64,000 nucleotides of DNA from Sporomusa malonica (GTDB lineage: Bacteria; Bacillota; Negativicutes; Sporomusales; Sporomusaceae): the NCBI RefSeq assembly GCF_041428715.1, contig NZ_CP155572.1; one strand, written 5' to 3'. Within the stretch, counting starts at the first letter, position 1, and each line of letters starts with the position of its first letter. The position numbers and the translations under genes are program-made. This document shows positions 8,161 to 16,940 of this stretch, one piece after another. Below the pieces are notes generated by a model. The model ran no database searches, was not told where the DNA came from, and saw only the letters and a program-made list of their open reading frames with translations.

Positions 8161-8584
8161 GTGAGTAGTTATACTGAATACATAGAAGACCCACAGGTAA
8201 CAGACAGAATGGTAGATAGATCATTTTTGCTGGGCTTTTTGGCCAATGATCTTAGCAGTGCTCAGAAGCGATACCGGGAATACATAGGGCTGTCTGAATT
8301 GCAGCAACCACCATGTCATTACAGATTATCGTGGTACGATTAGCTCAATAGTTGGGGTTGAACGCAAAAAGATGTCGCTGGAAGAATGCAGAGCCTTTGT
8401 TGCAAAGCACATTCACCAAATACATCACGAGCAGACCGGAGGAAGGGGAAAGGAAAACTCTGAGAGAAATCGATTAGTAAAAGAACTCCGGTGTAACTCC
8501 AATTTATCTTTGAAAGAAATCGGGAAGTTAGTAGAGTTGGGTGAATCCAGAGTTAGCCGGATAATAAAATCGGCAGAAAAGTAG
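8161..8584 (+). pseudogene. REP-associated (RAYT, Y1-type) transposase remnant, frameshifted
   Basis: The first frame (8161-8343) reads SSYTEYIEDPQVTDRMVDRS then FLLGFLANDLSSAQKRYREY, the end of the catalytic region in RAYT proteins. The second frame (8372-8584) reads the C-terminal HTH tail (RNRLVKELRCNSNLSLKEIG, then GESRVSRIIKSAEK). The two are in different frames and the HUH/tyrosine part is missing. RAYTs are single-copy relatives of IS200/IS605 transposases that mobilise REP palindromes; a REP of family A starts at its stop codon. Confidence 0.75.
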
Positions 8585-8621
8585 CAAGCAAGAACCGTCA
8601 CGGGCAATACGGGCAATATTC
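8582..8621 (+). repeat. REP family A copy 3 with iterated tail
   Basis: TAGCAAGCAAGAACCGTCAC at the stop codon of the RAYT remnant, followed by ACGGGCAAT twice. The same junction as at 1791. Confidence 0.8.
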
Positions 8622-8673
8622 AATGTAACAGTATTTATTGTATTTTTGGCTTTTAAAATTGGGAGGTAAGATT

Positions 8674-8715
8674 GAAAAATGCTCTCCTGATTTAACATCA
8701 TGGAGAGCATTTTTC
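8674..8715 (-). terminator. rho-independent terminator of the FAD oxidase gene
   Basis: GAAAAATGCTCTCC and GGAGAGCATTTTTC form a perfect 14-bp stem; read on the minus strand it ends in Ts. Confidence 0.9.
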
Positions 8716-8742
8716 GCAGGATAAGACAAGCTGCCGTAATGC

Positions 8743-10089
8743 CTACTGAATTGCCTGCGGAAAGGAAAAAACATTCATTGGATCGTACTGTCTGCCAATT
8801 TGCTGAAGCCTGCACGCATTTCCGCCATAGTATTCTTCTTCATAGTTTGCTAAGCAGTTGTAAGGAAAATTGATATAAGAACCCACCGTGAGTTGTTTTA
8901 AACACTGAAATCTTTCATTTAGCCAGCATCTGTTGACAGATGCATATCTGTCCTCCTCCCACACGGACTGAACTCCCATGATATAAGCAGCATCTCTGTA
9001 ATAAAAAGCCGTACACTTTTTGTCAATTTCATTGATTTTCCCTCCGAGTGCGTAAACACTCACTGCGGTATAAACTGAGCCATCTGCTCTCTGACGGATC
9101 AATTCAACTATCGCTTCTATTTCTTCCATACTGTATTTCCTGTTTACAAATCTGCCGGTAGATTGAAACTTCTCCGAATCGGGATATGCATCCTGAATCT
9201 TCTGCACGGCTTCAAGAAATGTCACTTCCTGAAGGCTCAAGGTTGCACCGCCCAGTTCAAAGGGCTTCAGGATTTGAGCAGCTTCTGCGGCAGAACCGTA
9301 GAACAGGCCTTTCCCGTAAATGCCCATGCCATCTTCGGCAGAATTATACATGCTCACATTAATCGTCATCCTTTGATCCAAACTGACCAGCCATTCCTGC
9401 CAGATATCCAAAAAACACGCCATTGTAGCTGGGGCAGCATTCAAATACTCCAGTTCAACGAGCGTCACCCGTGTAACTTTAGGCGGCAGTTGAAACGTCA
9501 TGGAGGTCACTACGCCAAAATTGCCCCCGCCTGCCCCTCTGCAAGCCCAAAATAGGTCGGGATTATAGTTATCATCAGCCTTGCAAAGGTTTCCCTGATA
9601 ATCAACCATTTCTAATGCTGTCAGGCTATCGCATCCCAGTCCCATATACCGGCTGGAATATCCCCATCCGCCGCCCAGAGTGTATCCGGCAACTCCAACA
9701 GTAGGGCAGGTTCCTCCGGGGAAAGGATATCCTCTTGCGCCTAAATAATCGTAAATTTCACGATTTTTGATACCACTCTGCACAAAAACAGAGCCGTTGG
9801 ACTCATCAAGTTCGATTCGTTTCATATAACTGACATCTATGACCAGAACGCCAGTGCCAACCGAATATCCCTGATAGTGGTGTCCCCTGGATCGGATTCG
9901 AATTCCGATGCCATGGCGTCTTGCCCAACAAATTGCATTCTGAATATCTTTAACAGCGTAACAATAAACAATTATAATGGGGAATTTTTGAATAGCTCTG
10001 TTCCATTCCTGCCTTGCTTGCTCATATTCTTTACTATAAGGAGTAACAACCTTACCGGTTAAACCATCTAAGCTTAATTTCATTTCCAT
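8743..10089 (-). CDS. FAD-dependent oxidase, berberine-bridge-enzyme type
   Basis: 448 residues. A PCMH-type FAD domain carries RSRGHHYQGYS (His near 70) and GGTCPTVGVAG (Cys near 128), the pair that in BBE/glucooligosaccharide-oxidase-like enzymes can bind FAD doubly covalently. The end NACRLQQIGRQYDPMNVFSF is the typical BBE C-terminus. These enzymes oxidise sugars, alkaloids or other alcohols and amines with O2; the substrate here is unknown. Several starts are possible (TTG 10095, GTG, ATG 10089, ATG 10083); no strong RBS separates them. It stands alone between repeats. Confidence 0.87.
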   Translation of the reverse strand: MEMKLSLDGLTGKVVTPYSKEYEQARQEWNRAIQKFPIIIVYCYAVKDIQNAICWARRHGIGIRIRSRGHHYQGYSVGTGVLVIDVSYMKRIELDESNGSVFVQSGIKNREIYDYLGARGYPFPGGTCPTVGVAGYTLGGGWGYSSRYMGLGCDSLTALEMVDYQGNLCKADDNYNPDLFWACRGAGGGNFGVVTSMTFQLPPKVTRVTLVELEYLNAAPATMACFLDIWQEWLVSLDQRMTINVSMYNSAEDGMGIYGKGLFYGSAAEAAQILKPFELGGATLSLQEVTFLEAVQKIQDAYPDSEKFQSTGRFVNRKYSMEEIEAIVELIRQRADGSVYTAVSVYALGGKINEIDKKCTAFYYRDAAYIMGVQSVWEEDRYASVNRCWLNERFQCLKQLTVGSYINFPYNCLANYEEEYYGGNACRLQQIGRQYDPMNVFSFPQAIQ

Positions 10090-10475
10090 CACCAACTACT
10101 CTAAAAATTCTACTGAATGCTATATAATATGACTGTTCCGCATTTTGTTACATACGAATAAATACTCTATCCAATACTTGGGTAAGGGCGGTGGAAATAA
10201 GCTGCAATTCGTGATAAGCAAGGACTTAGATTGAAGAGTTGACTTATTTTAATCTCGGCATATATAGCAAGCAAGAACCGTCCCTGGCAATACGTGCGTC
10301 AGTTTTTGTGCCTGCATTCACCGGGACTTCCTTCGTCCTTTTGAGAATTTAACTGAATCGACTTTTTATAAGAGAATTTTTGAGTAGCTTCGCTGGAGTT
10401 TTGGCAATATGGTATAATTTACAAGAAACTTCAAAAAAGTGCAGTACGGTTAATATGAAAAGGGAGAGTGCGGAT
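10090..10475. other. intergenic region with one REP and no gene seen
   Basis: About 386 bp holding REP family A copy 4 at 10265-10292. No supported ORF, RNA gene or strong terminator was seen in the rest. Confidence 0.5.
10265..10292 (+). repeat. REP family A copy 4
   Basis: TAGCAAGCAAGAACCGTCCC followed by a single TGGCAATACG unit; no tandem tail and no RAYT attached. Confidence 0.75.
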
Positions 10476-11525
10476 ATGTTTGCGATTTTTACAACTATTG
10501 CCGGAAAAACTAGCAAGAGAGCATATGTTACTTTATTGTTATTATTGGCAATTGTTTCTTTTACGACTGTAGTCGGTAATAATGCCGAAGCAAGTTCAGC
10601 TGACGCCGATAAGCTCTACATTATCAAACAAGATGACAAATACGGATATATTGACAGGGATGGAAATGTTGTCATTAAGCCAATTTATCTAAACGCCAAG
10701 GATTTTGCAGAAGGTGTGGCGCCTGTGAAGATCCAGGAGGGTACCTGGAGCATTCTCAATACAAAAGGGGAAATAATTGGCACCTGGAAATATGTAGACG
10801 AAATTAATGCATTCTCGGAAGGTTTAGCTGTGGTGAGAAAGGGAGCAAAATATGGATATATAAATAAAAAGCAACTGGTAATTCCGGTTAAATTCGATAA
10901 TGCTTACGGGTTTTCTGAAGGCATGGCGGTTGTTGCAATACGGGAAGGAAATACTTTGGCGGAGAGATTGAATGCAAAATACGGCTATATTGATAAAAAC
11001 GGAAATGTAGTAATTGATTTTCAATACCGGGCCGCAGGAAACTTCAAGGAAGGGGTCGCGCCTGTTTCTTCTACAACCGGCTTTGGCTGGGGCTACATAG
11101 ATAAAACCGGTCAATATGTGATTGAACCCAATTACTTCGCGGCTAAAGAATTTTCGGAGGGGCTTGCTCCAGTCTCAGTGGGGCCGGGAAAGACTGGTTT
11201 CATTAGTCATGAAGGAAAGTTCGTTATTCCTCCCCAATATAGTTGGGCGAGTGGTTTCTCGGAAGGAATTGCCTGTGTGAAAAGCGGGGAAAAAATAGAA
11301 ATTAATTCTTCCCATATTAAAGTAGTCGAAATAGGGAAATATGGCTATATTGACAAAGCGGGAGAATTTGTTATTAAGCCAATCTTTAATTATGCGGAGA
11401 GTTTTAGAGGCGATTTAGCGCGTGTCTATGATCAGACATTAGGATTTGGAGATGACAAATACCAGGGAATCAGTTTCGGTTATATTGATAAAAACGGAAA
11501 GATCAAGTGGCAATTGACGCGGTAG
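10476..11525 (+). CDS. secreted WG-repeat protein
   Basis: 349 residues. ATG 10476 is chosen because AGGGAGAG lies 7 nt upstream and a signal peptide follows (AYVTLLLLLAIVSFTTVVG). About seven repeats of roughly 40 residues share the pattern KYGYIDKxGxxVIxPxYxxA then FxEGLAPV, the WG_beta_rep signature. WG-repeat proteins are exported or surface proteins of mostly unknown role, thought to mediate binding. It is monocistronic, with a two-way terminator behind. Confidence 0.9.
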   Translation: MFAIFTTIAGKTSKRAYVTLLLLLAIVSFTTVVGNNAEASSADADKLYIIKQDDKYGYIDRDGNVVIKPIYLNAKDFAEGVAPVKIQEGTWSILNTKGEIIGTWKYVDEINAFSEGLAVVRKGAKYGYINKKQLVIPVKFDNAYGFSEGMAVVAIREGNTLAERLNAKYGYIDKNGNVVIDFQYRAAGNFKEGVAPVSSTTGFGWGYIDKTGQYVIEPNYFAAKEFSEGLAPVSVGPGKTGFISHEGKFVIPPQYSWASGFSEGIACVKSGEKIEINSSHIKVVEIGKYGYIDKAGEFVIKPIFNYAESFRGDLARVYDQTLGFGDDKYQGISFGYIDKNGKIKWQLTR

Positions 11526-11569
11526 GGTGGTCAACAAATGACTCAAGAGCCGTCCCCGTGAGTCCATAA

Positions 11570-11613
11570 AAAGAAACCAGGACCGCATTTCAATGTGCAG
11601 ACCTGATTTCTTT
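11570..11613. terminator. bidirectional terminator between convergent genes
   Basis: AAAGAAACCAGG and CCTGATTTCTTT pair with one wobble; runs of A and T flank it on both sides. Confidence 0.85.
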
Positions 11614-11638
11614 TAAAAATTGTTAAACATTAATACGA

Positions 11639-11989
11639 TTAATGTTTTAATACACTTAATACTAAGCCAGCTAGGCCTATTGCAATAATAATTGACCAGT
11701 AAAATCGAGTGTTTATTTTTTCGATTATATCAAGAGAACTTCTCTTGTCATCTGTAGATCGTGTAAGTTCTGAATCCAGTCTTGTTTCTATAGACTTTGT
11801 AGTACTGCTTAATGCAGCCACCTCTTCTGTTAACGTATCAACTTTTCTGTCTAGATTTACAAGCATTGTTGATAATACAATTTGCGTTGTCTGATTTTCT
11901 TTCAGAAGGGCGGAATAAACGTCATTCAACTTATACGAAACATCGGGATCTGTTGACTTTTCATAGAAATGTCTTGTTGCTGTCTCCAT
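11639..11989 (-). CDS. coiled-coil protein with C-terminal membrane anchor
   Basis: 116 residues: about 85 residues of predicted coiled coil (VNLDRKVDTLTEEVAALSST and on) and one hydrophobic C-terminal helix (FYWSIIIAIGLAGLVLSVL). The layout recalls phage XhlA-like holin-associated proteins, but similarity is only architectural. RBS AGGTGAT precedes ATG 11989 on the minus strand. No partner holin or lysin is nearby, so the function is open. Confidence 0.65.
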   Translation of the reverse strand: METATRHFYEKSTDPDVSYKLNDVYSALLKENQTTQIVLSTMLVNLDRKVDTLTEEVAALSSTTKSIETRLDSELTRSTDDKRSSLDIIEKINTRFYWSIIIAIGLAGLVLSVLKH

Positions 11990-12365
11990 CCAATCACCTG
12001 CCTACATAAAGTTCTACTGTAATATATGAGCAATTATGTTAAGGGGTGAAAGAGTAAGGGTCGTATATAGCAAGCAAGAACCGTCCCAGGCAACTAAACT
12101 GCATGAACAGCTCATCCGGTCTCACCAGACAGGCCTTTGACCGCCTGAGCGAAAAGGTATTGAAAAACATAGAAACATTTTTAAAACTAGTCGACTGAAA
12201 AGAACCGTACTTTTAGAGTCATTTCTGCTAGAAAACAAAAAAAGGAATTAGGAGCCTCTCCTTTTGCTATTTGGCTTTTAATTCCAATTGGAGGCTAATA
12301 ATCCTGATTTTTACAGTTTGCGCTACATCCTACCTGGTAGTATACTGACTGCGGGAGGTGGCAGT
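11990..12365. other. intergenic region with a REP and a possible gene scrap
   Basis: Contains REP family A copy 5. A 31-codon ATG frame at 12103-12198 (LTRQAFDRLSEKVLKNIETF) looks protein-like but has no RBS and no recognisable relative; it may be a gene scrap. The rest shows no gene. Confidence 0.4.
12068..12094 (+). repeat. REP family A copy 5
   Basis: TAGCAAGCAAGAACCGTCCC followed by a single AGGCAACTA unit; no RAYT attached. Confidence 0.75.
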
Positions 12366-12521
12366 ATGCTTCAAAATCAGGAGGTGGCTGTCGGTCTCAC
12401 TCACTTAGCCGATTCACTCTGTGAAAAGTGCCCGATGAGCGAGGCATGTGGCGATGCGCCGGTATGCGGTGATGTACGATTATTAAAACAGGCGGTGGCA
12501 CTGCTAAGTAATAATGATTAG
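12366..12521 (+). CDS. 51-residue protein with a four-cysteine cluster
   Basis: ATG 12366 has GGGAGGTG 5 nt upstream and the gene ends at a clean terminator, both supporting a real small gene. The cysteines are arranged CEKCPMSEACGDAPVC, which could bind zinc or an iron-sulfur cluster. The remainder is a short amphipathic helix (VGLTHLADSL and LLKQAVALL). I do not recognise the family. Confidence 0.65.
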   Translation: MLQNQEVAVGLTHLADSLCEKCPMSEACGDAPVCGDVRLLKQAVALLSNND

Positions 12522-12527
12522 GTTTTT

Positions 12528-12549
12528 GCACCTGTTGAGGTGCTTTTTT
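12528..12549 (+). terminator. rho-independent terminator
   Basis: GCACCT-GTTG-AGGTGC followed by six Ts, immediately after the small cysteine protein gene. Confidence 0.9.
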
Positions 12550-12726
12550 CTTGGCTTAGCGACGTGTTAAGGGGACGGGGGTGCTAACAAGAACAGATTG
12601 ATATTATGCGTAACCAGTCAGGCGACGTATTGGATTGGTATGATCAATTTCAATTGAAGGTTTACCATCCATGGGCTTTTGAGGCGTATATTGATCTTAA
12701 AATAAAGTGTGAATAACTTACAGTCG

Positions 12727-12762
12727 AAAATCCTGCAATTTATTGAAATATTGCAGGATTTT
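12727..12762 (+). terminator. hairpin upstream of mrr, repeated at 15155
   Basis: AAAATCCTGCAAT and ATTGCAGGATTTT form a perfect 13-bp stem with a T-rich stretch after it. Together with the following GGGAATGTATTGGATATAG the block recurs at 15155-15223, so it is a dispersed element that may also terminate transcription. Confidence 0.65.
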
Positions 12763-12886
12763 TGTGTTTTTTTGGGAATGTATTGGATATAGTGCGCAGT
12801 GGGGGCTTGTGAAATCATTAAAAAGCTTCCCTGAAATATTGATTTTTCGTAGAACTTTCTTGATGAAAATGCTGGAGGTTTTTGCT

Positions 12887-13801
12887 ATGGCTATGCCAAC
12901 ATATAAAGACATTATGCTGCCTTTTTTACAGCGCTTGGCCGATGGTAAGGTACATTCGCTAAAAGAGCTTCACCAGGTATTAGCAGACGAAATGCAACTG
13001 GATGAGGAGGAACGAACCCGGCAATTGCCGTCTGGTTCGCAATCTATCTTTTATAATCGTCTTGGTTGGGCGAGAACGTATTTAAAGAAAGCGTTGCTCA
13101 TTGAAGCGATAGCATCCGGACAGTTTCGGATCACAGAACGGGGGCGGACCTTGCTGTTGCAAAAACCTCCTCGGATTGATAAATATTTATTGAGCCAGTT
13201 TACTGAGTTTCGGGAATTTAAGCAACAAGCTAGGCCTAAGGATGATCTTGCGGTACCCGTGGATGAGAGTAATGAAAATGACAAAACACCACGGGAAATG
13301 CTTCATAACTATTATCAGGAACTGAGAACCGCTTTAGCCGATGAACTATTACAACAAATTGCCGATCAGTCACCGAAATTTTTCGAGCACTTAGTCCTAG
13401 ATTTGCTACTCAAAATGGGCTACGGCGGTTCACGGGAAGATGCTGCCCAGGTAGTCGGCAAGTCTGGTGATGAAGGGATCGATGGAATTATAAAAGAAGA
13501 TCGCTTAGGCCTAGACGTCATTTATGTGCAGGCTAAACGGTGGAAGAATTCTGTCGGGAGCCCCGATATTCAAGGATTTATCGGTGCGTTGCAACTGAAG
13601 GGTGCCCATAAAGGAATCTTTATTACCACTTCAAATTTTACTGCGGCAGCTCGCGATGTAGCTAGCAGAATAGGTAACCGGATTGTATTAATGGACGGAA
13701 TTCAGTTGGCGCAACTGATGATTGACTATGGGGTGGGCGTGGCAACTGAGACTACATACGAGATTAAACGGATCGATTCGGATTATTTTGTGGAAGGGTA
13801 G
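12887..13801 (+). CDS. mrr: Mrr-family restriction endonuclease
   Basis: 304 residues. The N-terminal Mrr_N winged-helix region (about 1-95, YKDIMLPFLQRLADGKVHSL) is followed by a linker and the catalytic Mrr_cat domain (about 160-290). The PD-(D/E)xK-type site is seen as SGDEGIDGII (near 194) and VQAKRW (near 214). Mrr enzymes cut DNA bearing foreign methylation. ATG 12887 has GGAGG 9 nt upstream; the longer upstream frame includes the hairpin element. It stands alone, without a methylase, as expected for a methylation-dependent enzyme. A deleted second copy lies at 18890-19006. Confidence 0.92.
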   Translation: MAMPTYKDIMLPFLQRLADGKVHSLKELHQVLADEMQLDEEERTRQLPSGSQSIFYNRLGWARTYLKKALLIEAIASGQFRITERGRTLLLQKPPRIDKYLLSQFTEFREFKQQARPKDDLAVPVDESNENDKTPREMLHNYYQELRTALADELLQQIADQSPKFFEHLVLDLLLKMGYGGSREDAAQVVGKSGDEGIDGIIKEDRLGLDVIYVQAKRWKNSVGSPDIQGFIGALQLKGAHKGIFITTSNFTAAARDVASRIGNRIVLMDGIQLAQLMIDYGVGVATETTYEIKRIDSDYFVEG

Positions 13802-13870
13802 AAGGTATAGACAACAATCAAGTCTATCAGGATTTGGCTTGAATTTTAGAGTTGGTAGTATAGAGCCTAT

Positions 13871-13961
13871 GGGGTCAGAAATTGACTTATTGACGAATAT
13901 TCATTAATTTGAGCGAGAAACTGGATAAGTCAATAAAATCAAATAAGCCAAGCCTGACCCC
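13871..13961 (+). repeat. palindromic-ended repeat family D, copy 1, with duplicated tail
   Basis: Bounded by GGGGTCAG and CTGACCCC; the interior (ATTGACTTATTGACGAATAT and TAAGTCAATAAAATCAAATA) is partly self-complementary. The terminal unit CCTGACCCCTGAATT occurs twice in a row at 13954-13983. Copy 2 is at 23464. Confidence 0.75.
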
Positions 13962-14157
13962 TGAATTCCTGACCCCTGAATTCCCTGGCGGTCAATTTAA
14001 AGAGGATAGCAGGCCTGCTATCCTCTTAATCAAGCGTGTTTTATGATATTTTAACCAATGTTATTTTAAAACGCTGTTCCAATCCTACAGCAGTGTGGAT
14101 AAGTCTTTAGAAATAGGATTTAATCAGTGGTTTCGGACCGTCCGTGATTGTCTTCCT

Positions 14158-14220
14158 GATTGTCTTCTTAACGTTGTTGCAAAAGCATGGGAAACAGTAG
14201 AACCGTCCCGTTGTATCCTA
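14158..14220 (+). repeat. repeat family C, copy 1
   Basis: GATTGTCTTCTTAACGTTGT to GTATCCTA, nearly identical to 18789-18850 over 62 bp, including AGTAGAACCGTCCC. Immediately upstream ATTGTCTTCCTG is stuttered. Confidence 0.7.
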
Positions 14221-14221
14221 G

Positions 14222-14304
14222 TGGCTATGAGCTAGCGGACAAGCTGGCGGGAGAAGTATTAAAACAAGCATAAGGTAAAATGTTGACCTATAGGAAAAAC
14301 CCTG
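14222..14304 (+). pseudogene. duplicated 3' end of the RNase HI gene
   Basis: Closely matches the last 15 codons of rnhA plus 30 bp beyond (GAGCTxGCGGACAAGCTGGC, the stop TAA, and ATGTTGACCTATAGGAAAAA). It is joined directly to repeat family C, with no RNase H sequence before it. A few substitutions separate it from the intact gene, so it comes from an older duplication or a related allele. Confidence 0.75.
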
Positions 14305-14386
14305 AAAAAACTATATTTCTGAGTTTTTTAAGAAGAAAGTAGGGAGCACAAGGGTTTTTGAAAAAGATACCAATTGTCCGTGATTT

Positions 14387-14413
14387 TGGGTATAATATAA
14401 GGAGTAGAATACC
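14387..14413 (+). promoter_or_regulatory. promoter segment of the DUF2281/Doc operon
   Basis: TGGGTATAATATAAGGAGTA plus GAATACC, with a -10 TATAAT at 14391-14396, 33 bp before the antitoxin start. The same 27 bases occur at 1871-1897. Confidence 0.6.
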
Positions 14414-14428
14414 TTGGAGGTGTAAGCA

Positions 14429-14602
14429 GTGACATTAGCAGATAAACTGTTACAGGACTTTAAGGAATTGCCTGACGAAAAAAAACGTCAAGTCATTGAT
14501 TTTGTAGAGTTTTTACGTGCCAAGCAGCAGCAAGAATTAGAACAAATGATGGACTCTGTAATTGCCGAAAACAAAGAGGCTTTTCTAGAGTTGGCTAAGT
14601 AA
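14429..14602 (+). CDS. DUF2281-type antitoxin
   Basis: 57 residues starting at GTG 14429 with GGAGG 8 nt upstream. The sequence LLQDFKELPDEKKRQVIDFV and EFLRAKQQQELEQM is the short helical pattern of DUF2281 proteins, which act as antitoxins next to PIN or Doc toxins. Its TAA overlaps the toxin ATG by one base (TAATG), so the two are translationally coupled. It is predicted to neutralise the Doc toxin and repress the operon. Confidence 0.8.
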   Translation: MTLADKLLQDFKELPDEKKRQVIDFVEFLRAKQQQELEQMMDSVIAENKEAFLELAK

Positions 14603-14982
14603 TGCGTACACTATCATTATCAGATATAATTCTATTGCACCGTAAGCTTATAGACCAAACTGGTGGTGCTCATGGCGTAAGGGATATGGGCTTACTTGAG
14701 AGTGCTTTGAACCGTGCACATGCCAGCTTTGACGGTGAAGATTTTTATACTACAGTTGAGTCCAAAATTGCAGCTATTACTTATGGGCTTGTTAATAATC
14801 ATAGCTTTATTGATGGCAACAAGCGGATTGGTATTGCCGCTATGCTGCTGTTGTTACGCATTAATGGCTATTGTTTGAACTATAGTCAAGATGAATTGAT
14901 ATGGCTAGGGCTGGGTATTGCCGCTGGGTCTCTAAGTGAGACTGAGATAATTCAATGGATTCGACGGCATCAAGTAGTTTAG
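14602..14982 (+). CDS. Doc-type (death-on-curing, Fic-fold) toxin
   Basis: 126 residues. The Fic/Doc motif NHSFIDGNKRIG is intact near residues 72-83, with the usual N-terminal GG.HGVRD and a helical body. Doc kinases phosphorylate elongation factor Tu and stop translation; other Fic proteins AMPylate. The gene overlaps the DUF2281 antitoxin by one base. Together they form a type II toxin-antitoxin module in an accessory region full of repeats. Confidence 0.92.
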   Translation: MRTLSLSDIILLHRKLIDQTGGAHGVRDMGLLESALNRAHASFDGEDFYTTVESKIAAITYGLVNNHSFIDGNKRIGIAAMLLLLRINGYCLNYSQDELIWLGLGIAAGSLSETEIIQWIRRHQVV

Positions 14983-15435
14983 GTGTAGGGCGAGGCGAAT
15001 GCCATTTATGAAACTCAAAGGCTTTCCGTACTACTTATAACTATACGATAACGTCTGAACAGCAGTTGTTACAACTCTAATAGTGGCTCTGTAAATGGCA
15101 AAACAAAATGCATCCCTTATATTTTTTTTGGATGCCATTACTAATAGCAAAATCAAAATCCAGCAATTTATTGAAATATTGCAGGATTTTTTTTGTTTTT
15201 TGGAATGAATTGGATATACTGCGCAGCAGGAGAACGAACCAAGTTCTGCGTGACGAAGAAGGCCTTGCCGCCTCGGACGGGGCAGGGGGTCAGGAACCCT
15301 GTCCCTAAAAGCACGATTTATATGTAAGTCTTCTTGATGTTCACAGTCACCTAATTAATAGCCGGATAAAGCTATCAGTTCCGGTCTTTGAAAGTTACAA
15401 TTTCACGACAAGCAGTGTTTTATGCTCTTTTAATA
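14983..15435. other. intergenic region with a repeated hairpin and REP-like scrap
   Basis: Holds the second copy of the mrr-leader hairpin (15155-15190) and a REP-like scrap with CGGGGCAGGGGGTCAGGAAC near 15277-15296. No supported gene. Confidence 0.5.
15155..15190 (+). repeat. second copy of the mrr-leader hairpin element
   Basis: AAAATCCAGCAATTTATTGA to TGCAGGATTTT, followed by Ts and GAATTGGATATACTGCGCAG, matching 12727-12800. One stem mismatch (A against A) distinguishes it. Confidence 0.65.
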
Positions 15436-15855
15436 TTAACCAATAAATTGTGCGGTATCAGCTACCTGCCATACACCCTTTATTCGCCCATCACCATTAA
15501 TCTTCCATGTGTGAGAAAAACGCACAAACTTAGTGGAATTATCTTTATTGCTTTTAAATGTGTAGAATCCCAAAACAGTAACTACATCCCCTCCGTCAAT
15601 GAAAGTTTCTGGCATAGCGCCAAAACTGTTAAATTGGTTGCGAAGTTTTGAATAAAAAGATCCAAATATTTCAGCCATTCCGTTATAAACTCCACCATAG
15701 GGAAATCCAGGGGATACATTCCAGACCGGATCATCCGCAAGTATTTTAGCAATAGCCTCTTTATCACTCGCTTTTAAAGCCTTATAAAGATTTTTTACTT
15801 GCTTCACAATTTGCGTGTCCTTTTCACAATGATCGAAAAAGATACAAGTTTCCAT
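15436..15855 (-). CDS. SnoaL-like/NTF2-fold protein
   Basis: 139 residues from ATG 15855, preceded on the minus strand by GGAGGATTATC. The pattern VKNLYKALKASDKEAIAKIL, WNVSPGFPYGG, GDVVTVLGFYTF and FVRFSHTWKINGDGRIKGVW matches the SnoaL-like polyketide-cyclase or ketosteroid-isomerase fold. Such stand-alone domains are small-molecule isomerases or binders; the substrate is unknown. It is transcribed divergently from a LysR regulator, its probable controller. Confidence 0.8.
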   Translation of the reverse strand: METCIFFDHCEKDTQIVKQVKNLYKALKASDKEAIAKILADDPVWNVSPGFPYGGVYNGMAEIFGSFYSKLRNQFNSFGAMPETFIDGGDVVTVLGFYTFKSNKDNSTKFVRFSHTWKINGDGRIKGVWQVADTAQFIG

Positions 15856-16016
15856 GATAATCCTCCATAGCCATAATCTATATATTTGTTGCAGCAAAAA
15901 CAATTATTTATGATAAATTTTTGCCGCATTCTTATTATTATCTATTTTATTATTTCCTTCAAATCATATTTGTCATAAAATTAATCTATATAATGAATAA
16001 ATAACAGAGGTCTATT

Positions 16017-16940
16017 ATGGATATTGAGCAATTAAAAAACTTCTTAATTCTAGCAAAACTTCTCCATTTTTCTAAAGCAGCAGAAGAAATTTGCTTATCA
16101 CAATCTTCTCTTTCCAAACAAATTGATAAGCTCGAACAAGAGTGTAATGTAAAGTTTTTTGATAGAACAACTCGCATCGTCAGGTTAACGCCAGCAGGAA
16201 AAGAATTTTGCAAATATGCAAAGAATATCGTTGATGAGGTAGATAAAGCAAAAAAACAGATGCGAGAATACACAGAAATGGAGCAAGGAATTATTGTTCT
16301 TGGCTCATTTCCCATAATTAGTCACCTTGGATTAACTTCACTCATTGCAGACTTTCACAAAGCTTATCCTAATATTGAACTAAAGTTAAGAGAAGCGGAG
16401 AGCAAAACATTATTACAGTTAGGCAAAGACAGAGAAGTAGATGCAGCATTCATCCCTATCGGAAACCACACTGATGATGATTCTTTTTTTGATTTTTATC
16501 CGTTAATAGAAGACAAGTTGATGCTAATGACCTGTAAATTTCATCCGTTGGGAAATAGCCATGTAATAAGCCTCTCTGAAGCGTCGCAAGAAAAATTTAT
16601 CTTTATGACACGTAATACTTTCGCCCATGATATTTGCATTAGTGCCTGCAAGAGTGCTGGGTTTGAACCTAAAATAGTTCATGAAAGCAATAACTGGGAT
16701 ATGATTTCCGGATTAGTTGGAGCTGACTTAGGCATTTCGTTAGTAACATCACAGGTCGCAAATGCTATTTCAGAACGCCATAATACAGAATTTATTCGAC
16801 TAAAAGAAAACGTCAATGTTACTATAGCATTAGCCATACCGAAAGACGTTAATACTGTACGAAGTGTAAATGCGTTTAAAAATTTCGTATTGGACTGGAC
16901 AAAATTGGCGCACACACAGCGTGGCACAGGTTTGGCCTAA
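16017..16940 (+). CDS. LysR-family transcriptional regulator
   Basis: 307 residues. The N-terminal winged HTH (MDIEQLKNFLILAKLLHFSK, SQSSLSKQIDKLEQ, FDRTTRIVRLTPAG) is followed by a periplasmic-binding-protein-like effector domain (IIVLGSFPIISHLGLTSLIA onward). LysR proteins usually control a divergent neighbour, here the SnoaL-like gene 161 bp away. The ligand is unknown. Followed by a gene-poor stretch. Confidence 0.93.
   Translation: MDIEQLKNFLILAKLLHFSKAAEEICLSQSSLSKQIDKLEQECNVKFFDRTTRIVRLTPAGKEFCKYAKNIVDEVDKAKKQMREYTEMEQGIIVLGSFPIISHLGLTSLIADFHKAYPNIELKLREAESKTLLQLGKDREVDAAFIPIGNHTDDDSFFDFYPLIEDKLMLMTCKFHPLGNSHVISLSEASQEKFIFMTRNTFAHDICISACKSAGFEPKIVHESNNWDMISGLVGADLGISLVTSQVANAISERHNTEFIRLKENVNVTIALAIPKDVNTVRSVNAFKNFVLDWTKLAHTQRGTGLA

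Noticed and set aside
12606..12716. 36-codon ATG frame before mrr (NQSGDVLDWYDQFQ...)
   Set aside because: It looks protein-like but lacks an RBS and a recognisable family; possibly a scrap, not supported enough to list as a gene.
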